DNA of 64,000 nt from Kallotenue papyrolyticum (GTDB taxonomy: Bacteria > Chloroflexota > Chloroflexia > Chloroflexales > Kallotenuaceae): assembly GCF_000526415.1 (NCBI RefSeq), contig NZ_JAGA01000003.1:682001-746000 (forward strand), given 5' to 3'. The position numbers and the translations under genes were made by a program. Under the pieces are notes generated by a model. It did no database searches, had not been told where the DNA came from, and saw nothing but the letters and a program-made list of their open reading frames with translations. Shown here in pieces: positions 26,900-35,841 of the stretch. The number at the start of each line of letters is the position of its first letter. Positions within the stretch are counted from its first letter, which is position 1.

Positions 26900-27399
26900 T
26901 CGGCGTCGGCTTGCTGCTGCTGGCACTACTACTGCTGGCGCTGGCCGTGCGGCTCCGCCGCGCCACCGGCGTGCCCTGGGCGCGCGTACGGCTGAGCGAT
27001 AGCGGCTGGCAACGCCTTGAGCAGCCACTGCTCGCGCCACGCGCCGGACTGGTGGGCAAGCCCGACTACGTGATCGAGACGCGTGGCCGCCTGGTACCGA
27101 TCGAGGTCAAGCCCGGGCGGCACGCGGCGTCGCCCTACGAATCGGATCTGATGCAGCTGGCAGCCTACTGCCTGCTGCTGGAGGAGAGTGTTGGCCAGCC
27201 GCCGCCCTACGGGCTGCTACGCTACGCGCGCCACACCTTTCGTCTGGACTACACACCCGCCGTGCGCGAGGCGCTGCTGGCGCTGCTGGAGCAGATGCGC
27301 GCGGATCAGACTGCCGCAGAGGTCGCTCGCTCGCACCATCAGGCGGCACGCTGCCGCGCCTGCGGGTTTCGCAGCGCGTGCGCGCAACGACTGGCCTGA
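26896..27399 (+). CDS. Cas4-like PD-(D/E)XK nuclease, C-terminal half with membrane helix
   Basis: A 167-residue protein. A transmembrane helix (residues 3-20) is followed by the nuclease core GKPDYVIETRGRLVPIEVKPGR, giving Asp57, Glu70 and Lys72, and the helix motif DLMQLAAYCLLLEE (Gln87 and Tyr91). The C-terminal iron-sulfur ligands are Cys153, Cys156 and Cys162 in CRACGFRSAC (C-x2-C-x5-C). With Cys18 and His45 of the preceding gene, all catalytic and cluster residues of Cas4 are accounted for. No cas1 or cas2 gene or CRISPR array is near, so this is a solitary, membrane-linked Cas4 relative of unknown function. Confidence 0.8.
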   Translation: MIGVGLLLLALLLLALAVRLRRATGVPWARVRLSDSGWQRLEQPLLAPRAGLVGKPDYVIETRGRLVPIEVKPGRHAASPYESDLMQLAAYCLLLEESVGQPPPYGLLRYARHTFRLDYTPAVREALLALLEQMRADQTAAEVARSHHQAARCRACGFRSACAQRLA

Positions 27400-27475
27400 G
27401 GGACGTGCGTGGCAAAAGACGAGCCAATGTGGTACAACATAACCGGACGCGAGAGCACCAGGCTGATCGACACCC

Positions 27476-27793
27476 ATGCACATCCTGGATCGGCAACAGA
27501 TCATCGATCGGATTAGCGCGGTGGAGCGCGGCGAGCTGACACAGGCAGAGCTCGCCGCCTGGGCCTTTGATCAATTCTACGCCGAGGAAGCGGGTGCGCT
27601 CACCTTCGAGCCGGGGTATCGCCGCCTGATTGCCACGACGCTTGACGATCTGATGTTTGCCGATCATCCCGACGCATCCCTGTCCCCGACCGAGCTCCAG
27701 CATCTGCGCCAGGCACTGGCAGCGGCGCGCCCACAGCTCGATGAGGACGAGGAGGAGGACGACGATGAAGAAGATGAGGATGCGTTTGCGTAG
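27476..27793 (+). CDS. Small acidic protein of unknown function
   Basis: A 105-residue protein. The N-terminal 85 residues look folded (DRQQIIDRISAVERGELTQAELAAWAFDQFY), and the tail is an uninterrupted acidic stretch of Asp and Glu (about residues 89-102). The start of the fold resembles small immunity-like or regulatory proteins that begin with a similar helix, but no family is assigned with confidence. The gene is followed after nine bases by a zinc-ribbon gene, so the pair is probably co-expressed. Confidence 0.7.
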   Translation: MHILDRQQIIDRISAVERGELTQAELAAWAFDQFYAEEAGALTFEPGYRRLIATTLDDLMFADHPDASLSPTELQHLRQALAAARPQLDEDEEEDDDEEDEDAFA

Positions 27794-27802
27794 GGCTGAC
27801 CT

Positions 27803-28156
27803 ATGAAGATTCAACAGCATCCGCGCATGAAGGACATCCAGGTGGGCGATGAGGTGATGTGCTACCGCAATCACCTGTACGCGCGCGTGGAGGAGGTCTT
27901 TCCAGCGGCGGTCTGCGTCAAGATCGCGCTCCTGCGCTCGATTGACGGGCATCCGGTCATGACCTATGTGCCGCAGCTCTGGCGCGCCGACGAGATCGAA
28001 AACCTGAGTGTCTGCCACTACTGTGGTTCGCGCGCGGATCTGAGCATCGAGCAGTCCACGGGCGCGCCGTTTCGCGTCTGCAGCACCTGCCGGAGTGTTC
28101 TGGAAGCCGCCAGCGTCACGAGTGCGCTTGCACCGTTGGAGCGACGCAACCACTAA
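27803..28156 (+). CDS. Small zinc-ribbon protein of unknown function
   Basis: A 117-residue protein. The N-terminal half is a beta-rich domain (VGDEVMCYRNHLYARVEEVF), perhaps an SH3-like barrel. The C-terminal half has four cysteines as CHYCG...CSTCR, a zinc ribbon. No family recognised. Its close spacing to the preceding acidic protein suggests joint expression. Confidence 0.7.
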   Translation: MKIQQHPRMKDIQVGDEVMCYRNHLYARVEEVFPAAVCVKIALLRSIDGHPVMTYVPQLWRADEIENLSVCHYCGSRADLSIEQSTGAPFRVCSTCRSVLEAASVTSALAPLERRNH

Positions 28157-28201
28157 AGCGAACGCCGGCGCACCAGCCCGTGGGGGCGATCAGCCGAAGT
28201 T

Positions 28202-28681
28202 ATGTATCGCATCGAGATCACCAAAGATTACCTGGGCTTTGCCTCGGCGCATTTCATCACCTTTAAGGGTCGCTGCGAGCGGCTGCACGGGCATAACTAT
28301 CGTGCCTGGTTCGATGTAGAAGGCGACCTGACCGAGGATGGCTACGTGTTCGATTTCATCGAGCTCAAGCAGATCGCCCGGCAGTTGTGCCAGGAGCTTG
28401 ATCACCGCGTGCTGCTGGCGACCGAAAATCCACAGATCGAGCTGCGCGTTGAGGAAGACACCGTGTATGCTGCCTACGGCGCGCAGCGCTACATGTTCCC
28501 CCGCAGTGACGTAGCACTGCTACCGATCAGCAACACCACCGCCGAGCTGCTGGCGCGCTACCTGGCCGAGCGCTTCGCCGACCGCCTGCGCCAGCGCGCC
28601 GGGCACCACATCAATGCCGTTGGCGTGTGGGTGGCCGAAGGCCCCGGACAGCGCGCCTATTACCGCGCGTGCCTGTCATAG
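28202..28681 (+). CDS. queD: 6-pyruvoyl-tetrahydropterin synthase / QueD-like protein
   Basis: A 159-residue T-fold enzyme. The three zinc-binding histidines are seen in ASAHF and LHGHNY, the catalytic Cys in GRCERLHGH, the second catalytic residue region in ELDHRVLL, and the substrate Glu in VAEGPGQ. QueD makes 6-carboxytetrahydropterin for queuosine; PTPS makes pyruvoyl-tetrahydropterin. The Cys-x3-His arrangement fits QueD, but the middle region (TENPQIELRVEEDTVYAA) is longer than in E. coli QueD. No other queuosine gene is nearby. Its stop overlaps that of the convergent DUF4129 gene. Confidence 0.82.
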   Translation: MYRIEITKDYLGFASAHFITFKGRCERLHGHNYRAWFDVEGDLTEDGYVFDFIELKQIARQLCQELDHRVLLATENPQIELRVEEDTVYAAYGAQRYMFPRSDVALLPISNTTAELLARYLAERFADRLRQRAGHHINAVGVWVAEGPGQRAYYRACLS

Positions 28682-30205
28682 GGTCCGGCGCCGGCGGCGC
28701 GCCACGCGCCGGGCGATGCGCCGCCAGTGCGTGTGCGCGCGGCGCACCTCCTGGCGCTGGGGCGCCTCAGGGCCGTACTCACTCCGGACATAGACATCGG
28801 TCAAGGCCTCCAGATCAGGCGTGATCTCCGGCACACGCCTGCTCAGGGCGGCGCGCAACTCATACGGCGTCTGCGATGGCGGTGTGGCCACGCCCTGTGC
28901 CAGCGCTACACGCCGCAGCCTACGGTAGAGGCGACGCAGATCGGCGCGCGGCGTACGCAGCACCGGCGCCACCAGCCGCGCCCGACGACGGCGCATGAGG
29001 CGCGCGCGGAGGATCGTTGCCGCGGCTTGGCTCCAATCGCCCAGATCGCGCCACAGGCTCTGCAACCATGCCCACACGCGGCGCAGCAGCGGTTGCTGGC
29101 CGATCACCTCGCGTAGATCAGCGCGCTGCTGTAGGTAGCGCGTCAGCGCAATCGCGATCAGCAGTGCGATGCAGCTCCAGAAGATCAGCGCCGGCAACAA
29201 CGGTCGCTCGACCGGGCCGGTGGGAATCTGGGGCGGCGACGGCGGCGTGATACGCGGCAGCTCCGGCGGCGGCTCGCCCAACAGCCAGGCCAGCAGCCAG
29301 GCGAACGGCAGCAACACCAGACCGATCAGCGCGATCAGCGCCGCCAGCAGATAGGCCATGATCACCAATAGCAGGTTGAGCAGGGGGATCAGCGGCGGCG
29401 GTGGCACGCGCGCTACCAAACCGCCCAGCGCCAGGCCCAGCAGAGCGGCCAGCAGCGTCAGCAGCGCCAACGTGCGCCACCACCGCCGCGCGACATCCGC
29501 GTCCACGGCAACGGCACGCGCGCGCCAGCCGGCCAGCAGCAGGCGCGACTGTCCCCAACCACGCAGCAGCAGGCCGATCAGCAAGACCAGCGCGACCGCG
29601 ACGAGCGTGACCGGAGCGCCGGCCCGTGGCCCAGCGACGACTGCGCCGAGCAGCGCCAGCAGCAAGCAGACCGCCCAGGCGCGATCGAAGGCGCGCAGCA
29701 GCGCCAGCCGTTCCTCCAAGGCCTCAGCTTGCTCGATGGTCAGATTGGGATGGTGCTCGGGCGGAGCGCTCGCCAGCGCCTCCTGCTCCAGAACGATCAC
29801 CAACTGCGTCAGCCAGGTAGCCAGCAGCCAAGCGCCCAGCGCCAGCAGGAGGTACTCCGGGAACCGCCCGCTGAAGAAGAGCAGCGGATCGCGCAGCCAG
29901 GGCCGCACCACCTCCAGCCACGGACGCTCCTCGACGAGCAGCCCGGCCAGCCGCACCGCCAGAACGATCAACAGCCATTCGCCGGCGCGCACGCCGATCT
30001 GCTCGCTCAGGCTTAAGCGCTGACGCGCTACCAGCCGTTGCGTGACGACGCCCTCGGCAGCGACGCAGACGATCAGCGGCACGGCGACGCGCCAGGGCCA
30101 GACCAGCCCCACGGCGCGCAGCCCGACCAGCAGCGCCAGCCACACGCTACTCACCAGCAGCACCACCAGCGCCATCAGACCCAGCGTCAAACGCACGTCA
30201 CGCAT
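28676..30205 (-). CDS. DUF4129-domain multi-pass membrane protein
   Basis: A 509-residue protein with about eight to ten hydrophobic segments through residue 390 and a cytoplasmic C-terminal DUF4129 domain (LYRRLRRVALAQGVATPPSQTPYELRAAL...ALTDVYVRSEYG). Such domains accompany transglutaminase-like proteins and DUF58/MoxR operons. It lies three bases after the DUF58 gene. The role is not established; a part in assembling or processing an envelope protein is likely from context. Confidence 0.78.
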   Translation of the reverse strand: MRDVRLTLGLMALVVLLVSSVWLALLVGLRAVGLVWPWRVAVPLIVCVAAEGVVTQRLVARQRLSLSEQIGVRAGEWLLIVLAVRLAGLLVEERPWLEVVRPWLRDPLLFFSGRFPEYLLLALGAWLLATWLTQLVIVLEQEALASAPPEHHPNLTIEQAEALEERLALLRAFDRAWAVCLLLALLGAVVAGPRAGAPVTLVAVALVLLIGLLLRGWGQSRLLLAGWRARAVAVDADVARRWWRTLALLTLLAALLGLALGGLVARVPPPPLIPLLNLLLVIMAYLLAALIALIGLVLLPFAWLLAWLLGEPPPELPRITPPSPPQIPTGPVERPLLPALIFWSCIALLIAIALTRYLQQRADLREVIGQQPLLRRVWAWLQSLWRDLGDWSQAAATILRARLMRRRRARLVAPVLRTPRADLRRLYRRLRRVALAQGVATPPSQTPYELRAALSRRVPEITPDLEALTDVYVRSEYGPEAPQRQEVRRAHTHWRRIARRVARRRRRTL

Positions 30206-30208
30206 GGT

Positions 30209-31378
30209 TCAACTCCGCACCAGCACGGGCTGCTCCCGCCGCCCGACGCGCCAGGCGGCCATCTGATGTTGCCGCGCCAGCGCCAGGCCGCCCGCCGTTC
30301 CTTCCACCAACAGCAGCATGAGCTGCTGGCCGCGGCGGCGCAGGGCCAGCACCGCCGGCAAGCGCGCCGGCGTTAGGTCGGACAGCACCAGGACGGTCGT
30401 TCCACCCCAGGGAAGCGGCTGTGCGGCCAGCACCTCGAAAAGATCGCGCTCCACGCCAGGCGTCAGGCGGCCCAGCAGCCGCAGCAGCAAGCGTCGTTGC
30501 CCATCGCCCTTGCCCCAGCCAAGTGCAACGCCGTCGCGCTCCTGAAGCGGATCGCGACCATTGCTGATCAGGCTCACCGGCAGCTTGGCGTTGAGGAGCG
30601 CCACCGCCAGCGATGCCGCCGCGGTTGCCGCGCGCTCCAGCGCGTCATAGAAGATGGTCGGTTCGTAATCCTGCCGTCCGAAGGCGACCGCCAGCGTCGT
30701 CTCGGGCGCGAGCGTCGCATCGGCGCGCCGCACCAGCAGCGTGCGCTGGCGCGCCGACGATTTCCAGTCGAGACGACGAATGTCGTCGCCCGGCGCGTAG
30801 GGCCGTACGCCCGCGGGTCGCGCCGGATCCTCGCCGCGCTGCCCGCGCAAGGGACCGATCAGTAAGGCCGCCGGCAGATCCAGCTCCGCCAGCGACACGA
30901 CGCGCGGATAGACCACGAGCGTGGCCGTCGGACCGCTCAGCCGCAGGCGTTTGAGCCCCAGCGCATCGCCCAGCGCGACCTGCAACGGCCCAAGCGTGTA
31001 CCATCCGCGTCGCCCGCCGCGAATGGTGTACTCCACCCTGGCGGTTGCGCCCGCGCCCAGCGTCAACACCCGGTGCGGAACCGGCGTCAACCGCAACGGC
31101 AGCGGCACGCTCTCGCGCACCTCAAGCCAGGGCACCCGCAGGAGCGAGCGGTTTTCCAGCACGATCGATGCGCGGGCGCGCTCGCCAAAGGCCAGTTCGT
31201 CGGGCAGTTCGCGACGAATACGCAGGCCCGCCGCCACCTGGCGTAGCCAGCCTACGCTCAAGAGCGCCGCGGCTGCCAGCGCGACGGCCACCATGCCGAT
31301 CACCGGCGCGTGCAGCGCGATCGCCAGCGCCACCAGCACGCCTACCAGCAGCAGCAGGCGCGCGAGCGTCCCGTCCAC
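30209..31378 (-). CDS. DUF58-domain protein
   Basis: A 389-residue protein with two N-terminal transmembrane helices (about residues 6-45) and a DUF58 domain. The signature RPYAPGDDIRRLDWKSSARQ is present (residues about 195-215). DUF58 proteins accompany MoxR AAA+ ATPases and are related to von Willebrand A-type proteins. The gene is between moxR and the DUF4129 gene on the minus strand; the three make a MoxR operon. Confidence 0.85.
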   Translation of the reverse strand: MDGTLARLLLLVGVLVALAIALHAPVIGMVAVALAAAALLSVGWLRQVAAGLRIRRELPDELAFGERARASIVLENRSLLRVPWLEVRESVPLPLRLTPVPHRVLTLGAGATARVEYTIRGGRRGWYTLGPLQVALGDALGLKRLRLSGPTATLVVYPRVVSLAELDLPAALLIGPLRGQRGEDPARPAGVRPYAPGDDIRRLDWKSSARQRTLLVRRADATLAPETTLAVAFGRQDYEPTIFYDALERAATAAASLAVALLNAKLPVSLISNGRDPLQERDGVALGWGKGDGQRRLLLRLLGRLTPGVERDLFEVLAAQPLPWGGTTVLVLSDLTPARLPAVLALRRRGQQLMLLLVEGTAGGLALARQHQMAAWRVGRREQPVLVRS

Positions 31379-31417
31379 AACCGCCTCCTCGCCAGATCGC
31401 GCGCTCTTGGCGCTACC

Positions 31418-32425
31418 TCAGCGCGATCCGGTCGGTGCCGTATCGGCCTCGACCGGCGTTGTCTCCAGAATACCGCGCAGCACATCCTGCGTCGTCTGGC
31501 CGCGCAGCGCGCTCTCCGGACGTAGCAACAGGCGGTGGCGCAGAATCGGCACGGCCAGCGCCTTGACATCGTCGGGAGCGACAAACGCGCGACCGGCCAG
31601 CGCAGCACGTGCCTGGGCCGCGCGCGACAAGGCCAGACTGGCGCGCGGACTGGCGCCCAGCGCCAGATCAGGATGCTGGCGCGTTGCGGTGATCAGCCGC
31701 AGCAGGTAATGTAACACGGCATCGCTCACAAAGACCGTGTCCAGTTGCTGTTGCAGCCGCGCGAGGGGCGGCAGATCGGCTACAGCCGTCAGGTCCTCGA
31801 TGGGATGACGACTGCCGATCGAGCGCAGCATGCGCTCCTCCTCATCGAGCGAGGGATAACCCACGGCTACCTGCAGCAGAAAGCGATCGAGCTGTGCCTC
31901 CGGCAGGGGAAAGGTGCCCTCGAATTCGATCGGGTTCTGCGTGGCCAGTACGAAAAAGGGCAGCGGCAGCGCATGCGTGACGCCATCGACGGTGACGGTG
32001 CGCTCCTGCATCGCTTCCAGCAGCGCCGATTGCGTGCGCGGCGTCGCCCGATTGATCTCATCGGCCAGCAGGATGTTGGTGAAGATCGGGCCGGGCCGGA
32101 AGCGAAAGGCGCCGCTCGGCTGATCGAAGACGGCAACACCCGTCACATCGTTGGGCAGCAGGTCAGGCGTGCACTGCAAGCGTTTGAACTCCAGCCCCAG
32201 CGTGATCGCCAGGGCGCGCGCCAGCATGGTCTTGCCGGTGCCGGGCACATCTTCGAGCAGCACATGGCCGCCGCTCAGTAGCGCGACGAGCAGCAGATCC
32301 AGTGTTTCGCGCTTGCCAACGATCACGCGCGCCACGTTGGCACGGATGGCTTCGGCCCAGTGCGCAATAGCCTCGATCGTTGCCGCCTCATGACGCCGAT
32401 GGACGCTCATCGCTCTCGGTTCCAC
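31418..32425 (-). CDS. MoxR-family AAA+ ATPase
   Basis: A 335-residue ATPase. Walker A is EDVPGTGKTMLARA, Walker B is LLADEINRATPRTQSALLEAMQE, and the sensor region is FFVLATQNPIEFEGTFPLPEAQLDRF. MoxR proteins act as chaperones that activate metal-enzyme or envelope complexes together with DUF58 proteins. GTG 32425 has GGGAGG five bases upstream; ATG 32410 is an alternative. It leads a three-gene operon with the DUF58 and DUF4129 genes. Confidence 0.93.
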   Translation of the reverse strand: MEPRAMSVHRRHEAATIEAIAHWAEAIRANVARVIVGKRETLDLLLVALLSGGHVLLEDVPGTGKTMLARALAITLGLEFKRLQCTPDLLPNDVTGVAVFDQPSGAFRFRPGPIFTNILLADEINRATPRTQSALLEAMQERTVTVDGVTHALPLPFFVLATQNPIEFEGTFPLPEAQLDRFLLQVAVGYPSLDEEERMLRSIGSRHPIEDLTAVADLPPLARLQQQLDTVFVSDAVLHYLLRLITATRQHPDLALGASPRASLALSRAAQARAALAGRAFVAPDDVKALAVPILRHRLLLRPESALRGQTTQDVLRGILETTPVEADTAPTGSR

Positions 32426-32459
32426 GCTTGCCTCCCGCCGCCTCGGCGCGCCGGTCGCC

Positions 32460-34367
32460 TCACGGGGCGTGCTCCAGGCGCTCGAAGAGCGGCAGATATT
32501 CCAGCGGCGCGGGATAGTCCGTCAACCAACACGGGCCGTCGTAGATCACGCCGCTGGCACGCTCGCGCCAACACCCCTGCGGCAGGTAGATGTCGCGCCG
32601 GCGCTGGCCGGGCTTCAACACCGGTGCAACCAGCAGCAGATCGCCCAGCAAGAACTGATCATCCAGCCGTAGCGCAGTGGCATCTCCTGGCGCATGCCAG
32701 AAGAGCGGCCGTACCAGCGGCGAGCCGTCGCGCAGCGTTTGTTCGGCGAGGGATTGAATGTACGGCGCGATCTCGGTATGCAACAGGGCATAGCGCCGAC
32801 AGATCGCATCGGTCTCGGCATCGAACTGCCAGGGCGCGATCGAGAACTGCATCGCCGGAAGCAGGGCCGTCAGTTGCGTCCAGCGGATCAGCAGCTCACG
32901 ATCGGGATATTCACCGCCGTAGGCATTGCCACCGATCATATCCGGCAGAATGAATGGATAGCCGATCAGACTGAGCGTCAGGGCCTGGGTCAGCACGCTG
33001 TGCAGGCCATTGTCGATGCCCCAGCGACTCCACTTATCCCACTGGCGGAAGAGGATGCCGTGCGCCTGGGAGCGCCAGCCGGCGCGCACCTCGGTCCAGC
33101 GCCAGTGCTGTGCAACCCACTGCACATAGCGATCGGTGTACTGCCGACGCAGCATCGGTTGGGCCAGCAGCGCATCGCTTGGCAAAAAGTTCGCCTCGCC
33201 GCCGTCGAACTTGAACCCATCGATGCCGTAGGCCGCCTGCAGGTGCTCCAGGCGCTCGCGCCACCAGTCGAGCGCGGCGCGATTGCTGACATCCAACAGT
33301 CCGCCGTAGCCCTGCCACCAGCGCGTCAGGTAGGGCTCACCCGTGGCCGGATGGCGCACCAGAAAGCCCTGGCGTGCCGCCTCGCGGAAGCCGGCGCCGG
33401 CGGGATCAAAAAAGGGCGGCACCCACAGCGTCACCTTGAAGCCCAACTGGTGCAGCCGCTCAACCATGCCGCGCGGATCGGGAAACTTGGCCGCGTCGAA
33501 GGCGCAGGTGCCATAGTGCTCCTGCCAGCGATCATCGATCTCCATCACCGAGCGCGGATAGTCGCGCGCCGCAATCTCCTCGGCGAAGGTCAGCACATCG
33601 GTCTGCGTCACGGCCATCTTGTAGCGCGCCCAGGTCGTCCAGATCGGCCTGGCCAGCAGCTCCTCGGGCGGCGCGGCGGTGGGTGTGCCGAGCATCGGCA
33701 GTAGACGCTGGAAGGCCTGGGGCAGGCTATCGGCCAACACAACGCTCAGCGCCATGCGCAGCTCGCCGACGTCGCGCGGCTGATCGAAGCCACCGAAGGA
33801 GGCTTCCGGCATGCGCGCAAGGATGCGCAGCAGACCATCTTGGCCGCGGTTGAGCGTGACCGACAGGTCGCAGGCGCCCTCTTCGACAAGGATCGCCGCG
33901 CCGCCGGCGTTGTACCACAGCGGCGTGCCGATGTTGAGCGTACCGTCGGCGGCATGATCATAGGGCATGAACGGCTGCGCCTCGACCGGCAGACGGTCGA
34001 GCGGCCAGGGTTGGATCACGCGCTCGCCCATGCCATACCACGGCCCCTGCGGCTCCAGCAGCCAGCGCACGCCCATCGCCGGCAACCAGGCCGGCGCTGT
34101 CCAGATCAGCCGGAACCCGGCATCCAGCGTCTCCACCTCCAGGGCCAGACGCAGACCCGGCTGTGAGGTTTCGTATTCGATGCGGAGCCCATCAGCGGCA
34201 GGCGTGGCCTGTGCCGGCAGCGTCGCCGACCATTCCACGCCATAGGCCAGCGCAAACGCCGGGGTCTGAGCGGACTGCAACACAAGGCGGCCATTGCGCT
34301 CGAAACGCAGCTGCCCCTGATCGTCGATCAGCAGCCGTCCGGCAGGACCGTGCACTTCATACGGCAT
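32460..34367 (-). CDS. Glycoside hydrolase family 31 (MYORG/alpha-galactosidase-like)
   Basis: A 635-residue cytoplasmic glycosidase. The nucleophile Asp388 is in GIDGFKFDGGEANF; the region LPDMIGGNAYGGEYPDREL and the block VMEIDDRWQEHYG fit GH31 members near the animal protein MYORG, which acts on alpha-galactosides. No signal peptide. The start at 34367 (MPYEVHG) was preferred over GTG 34403 because of AGAGGG upstream; both are possible. It ends 34 bases before the moxR start on the same strand. The exact sugar (glucose, xylose or galactose) is not settled by the sequence. Confidence 0.85.
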   Translation of the reverse strand: MPYEVHGPAGRLLIDDQGQLRFERNGRLVLQSAQTPAFALAYGVEWSATLPAQATPAADGLRIEYETSQPGLRLALEVETLDAGFRLIWTAPAWLPAMGVRWLLEPQGPWYGMGERVIQPWPLDRLPVEAQPFMPYDHAADGTLNIGTPLWYNAGGAAILVEEGACDLSVTLNRGQDGLLRILARMPEASFGGFDQPRDVGELRMALSVVLADSLPQAFQRLLPMLGTPTAAPPEELLARPIWTTWARYKMAVTQTDVLTFAEEIAARDYPRSVMEIDDRWQEHYGTCAFDAAKFPDPRGMVERLHQLGFKVTLWVPPFFDPAGAGFREAARQGFLVRHPATGEPYLTRWWQGYGGLLDVSNRAALDWWRERLEHLQAAYGIDGFKFDGGEANFLPSDALLAQPMLRRQYTDRYVQWVAQHWRWTEVRAGWRSQAHGILFRQWDKWSRWGIDNGLHSVLTQALTLSLIGYPFILPDMIGGNAYGGEYPDRELLIRWTQLTALLPAMQFSIAPWQFDAETDAICRRYALLHTEIAPYIQSLAEQTLRDGSPLVRPLFWHAPGDATALRLDDQFLLGDLLLVAPVLKPGQRRRDIYLPQGCWRERASGVIYDGPCWLTDYPAPLEYLPLFERLEHAP

Positions 34368-34417
34368 GGCTGTTTGGCCCTCTGCTGAGCTCGGGTCGCA
34401 CACACCCGGAGCCCGCC

Positions 34418-35026
34418 TCAGCGCCGCGAGCCGATCGGCAGCTCCTGGCCGCGCAGCAAGCGGCGAATATTACTGCGATGGAGATAGGTCACGTACAACG
34501 CCCCAACCACGATAAACCCGGCATACGCCGGCGCGAGACCGCCCATCAGGGCCATGCCCAGCGCGATCAGCGATACGCAGGCAGCCGCAGTCAGCGAAGC
34601 GACCGAGGGGTAGCGTGTCAACGCCAGCGTTGCCGCCCAGATGCCGGCGCCGATCAGCGTCAGCACGGGCGCGATCCCCAACACGACGCCGCCGGAGGTA
34701 GCGACCGCTTTGCCGCCACGGAAGCCGAGGTAGATCGGATAGACGTGGCCCAGGATCGTGCATAGGCCGACCAGAATTACACCCAGGGGCGGCAGGCGCA
34801 GCACCTGATGGGCGAGCATGGTGGGCAGCCAGCCCTTGCTCACGTCCAGCAGCATGGCGATCAAAAAATAGCCAAAGCCCAGGTTACGCCAGACATTCGA
34901 CGCGCCCGTATTCCCGCTGCCTACCTTGCGCAGATCGACGCCCCTGGCGCGCGCAACCAGAAAGCTAAACGGGATCGCGCCCGTCAAGTATCCGGCGAGC
35001 ATCAAGATCGGAAGCCATCCACTCAT
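34418..35026 (-). CDS. plsY: Acyl-phosphate:glycerol-3-phosphate acyltransferase
   Basis: A 202-residue membrane enzyme with about five helices, doing the first acylation of glycerol 3-phosphate from acyl phosphate. The three PlsY motifs are present: GSGNTGASNV, LGHVYPIYLGFRGGKAVAT, and the C-terminal HRSNIRRLLRG. The start at 35026 (MSGWLPIL) gives the normal length. Confidence 0.95.
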   Translation of the reverse strand: MSGWLPILMLAGYLTGAIPFSFLVARARGVDLRKVGSGNTGASNVWRNLGFGYFLIAMLLDVSKGWLPTMLAHQVLRLPPLGVILVGLCTILGHVYPIYLGFRGGKAVATSGGVVLGIAPVLTLIGAGIWAATLALTRYPSVASLTAAACVSLIALGMALMGGLAPAYAGFIVVGALYVTYLHRSNIRRLLRGQELPIGSRR

Positions 35027-35120
35027 ATGCCATGTCCTTGCACGCCATGCCATCCGGACGTGCAGCGCGGCTGCCGCTCCGGCGCTACATCATCGCCTGC
35101 CTGCGCGGTGACGCGCCTCT

Positions 35121-35126
35121 ATTATA
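35121..35126 (-). promoter_or_regulatory. Possible -10 element of plsY
   Basis: TATAAT read on the minus strand, 95 bases before the plsY start. No clear -35. Confidence 0.35.
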
Positions 35127-35232
35127 CGCATAGCGGCCAAGCGCGCCTGTGGTACGATTAAGCCCACCGATACGCGAAGCGCAGCGCGCGGAGGCGCCTG
35201 GCCTCCGGCGGTGCTCCACCAGCGAGACAGCC

Positions 35233-35841
35233 ATGCGTTGTATTGCGTTTACCGGATTTCTTGGCAGCGGAAAGACCACAACCATTCTGGCGGTCGCTCA
35301 GGAACTGGGCGCCCGCGGTGAGCGCGTCGCGATCGTTGAAAACGAGCGCGGCGCGATCGGCGTGGATGGTCCGTATCTGGAAGCCCAGGGCCTGGGCGTG
35401 CGCGAGATCAGCGATAGCTGCATCTGCTGCGACATCCAGAGCAACCTGGGCCATACCGTGCGCCTGTTGCAGAGCCTGTATCAGCCCACCTGGATTCTGG
35501 TCGAAGCCAGCGGTGTGGCGCACCCGGACGAGCTGGCCAACACCATCGAAGACGAAGCCATTCCGGACGCAACCTGGTCGATGGTCGCGCTGATCGATGC
35601 GGCGCGCTTCGAACGGTTGTGGCCCGACATCGGCGGGCTGGGCTACCTGTTGCGCTGGCAGATCGAACGCGCCGATCTGGTGTTGCTCACCAAACCCGAC
35701 GCGGTGAGCGCCGAGCAACGCGCGCGCATACTGGAGACCATGCGCGCCATACGGCCTGCCGCGCGCATCGTGCCGGTGCGGCTCAACGACGCCATTGGAG
35801 CACAGATCGTCGATCACCTGGAGGCCCTGACACCATGCTGA
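35233..35841 (+). CDS. COG0523-type metal-chaperone GTPase, short form
   Basis: A 202-residue GTPase of the CobW/YjiA family. The P-loop GFLGSGKTT is at residues 8-16 and the metal-binding motif CICC is at 63-66. ENERGAIGVD, VEASGVAHPDEL and LTKPDAV are further family blocks. COG0523 proteins deliver zinc, cobalt or other metals to target proteins. The protein stops after the G domain and lacks the usual CobW C-terminal domain. Its stop overlaps the start of a 124-residue protein by seven bases, which may supply the missing part. Confidence 0.88.
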   Translation: MRCIAFTGFLGSGKTTTILAVAQELGARGERVAIVENERGAIGVDGPYLEAQGLGVREISDSCICCDIQSNLGHTVRLLQSLYQPTWILVEASGVAHPDELANTIEDEAIPDATWSMVALIDAARFERLWPDIGGLGYLLRWQIERADLVLLTKPDAVSAEQRARILETMRAIRPAARIVPVRLNDAIGAQIVDHLEALTPC

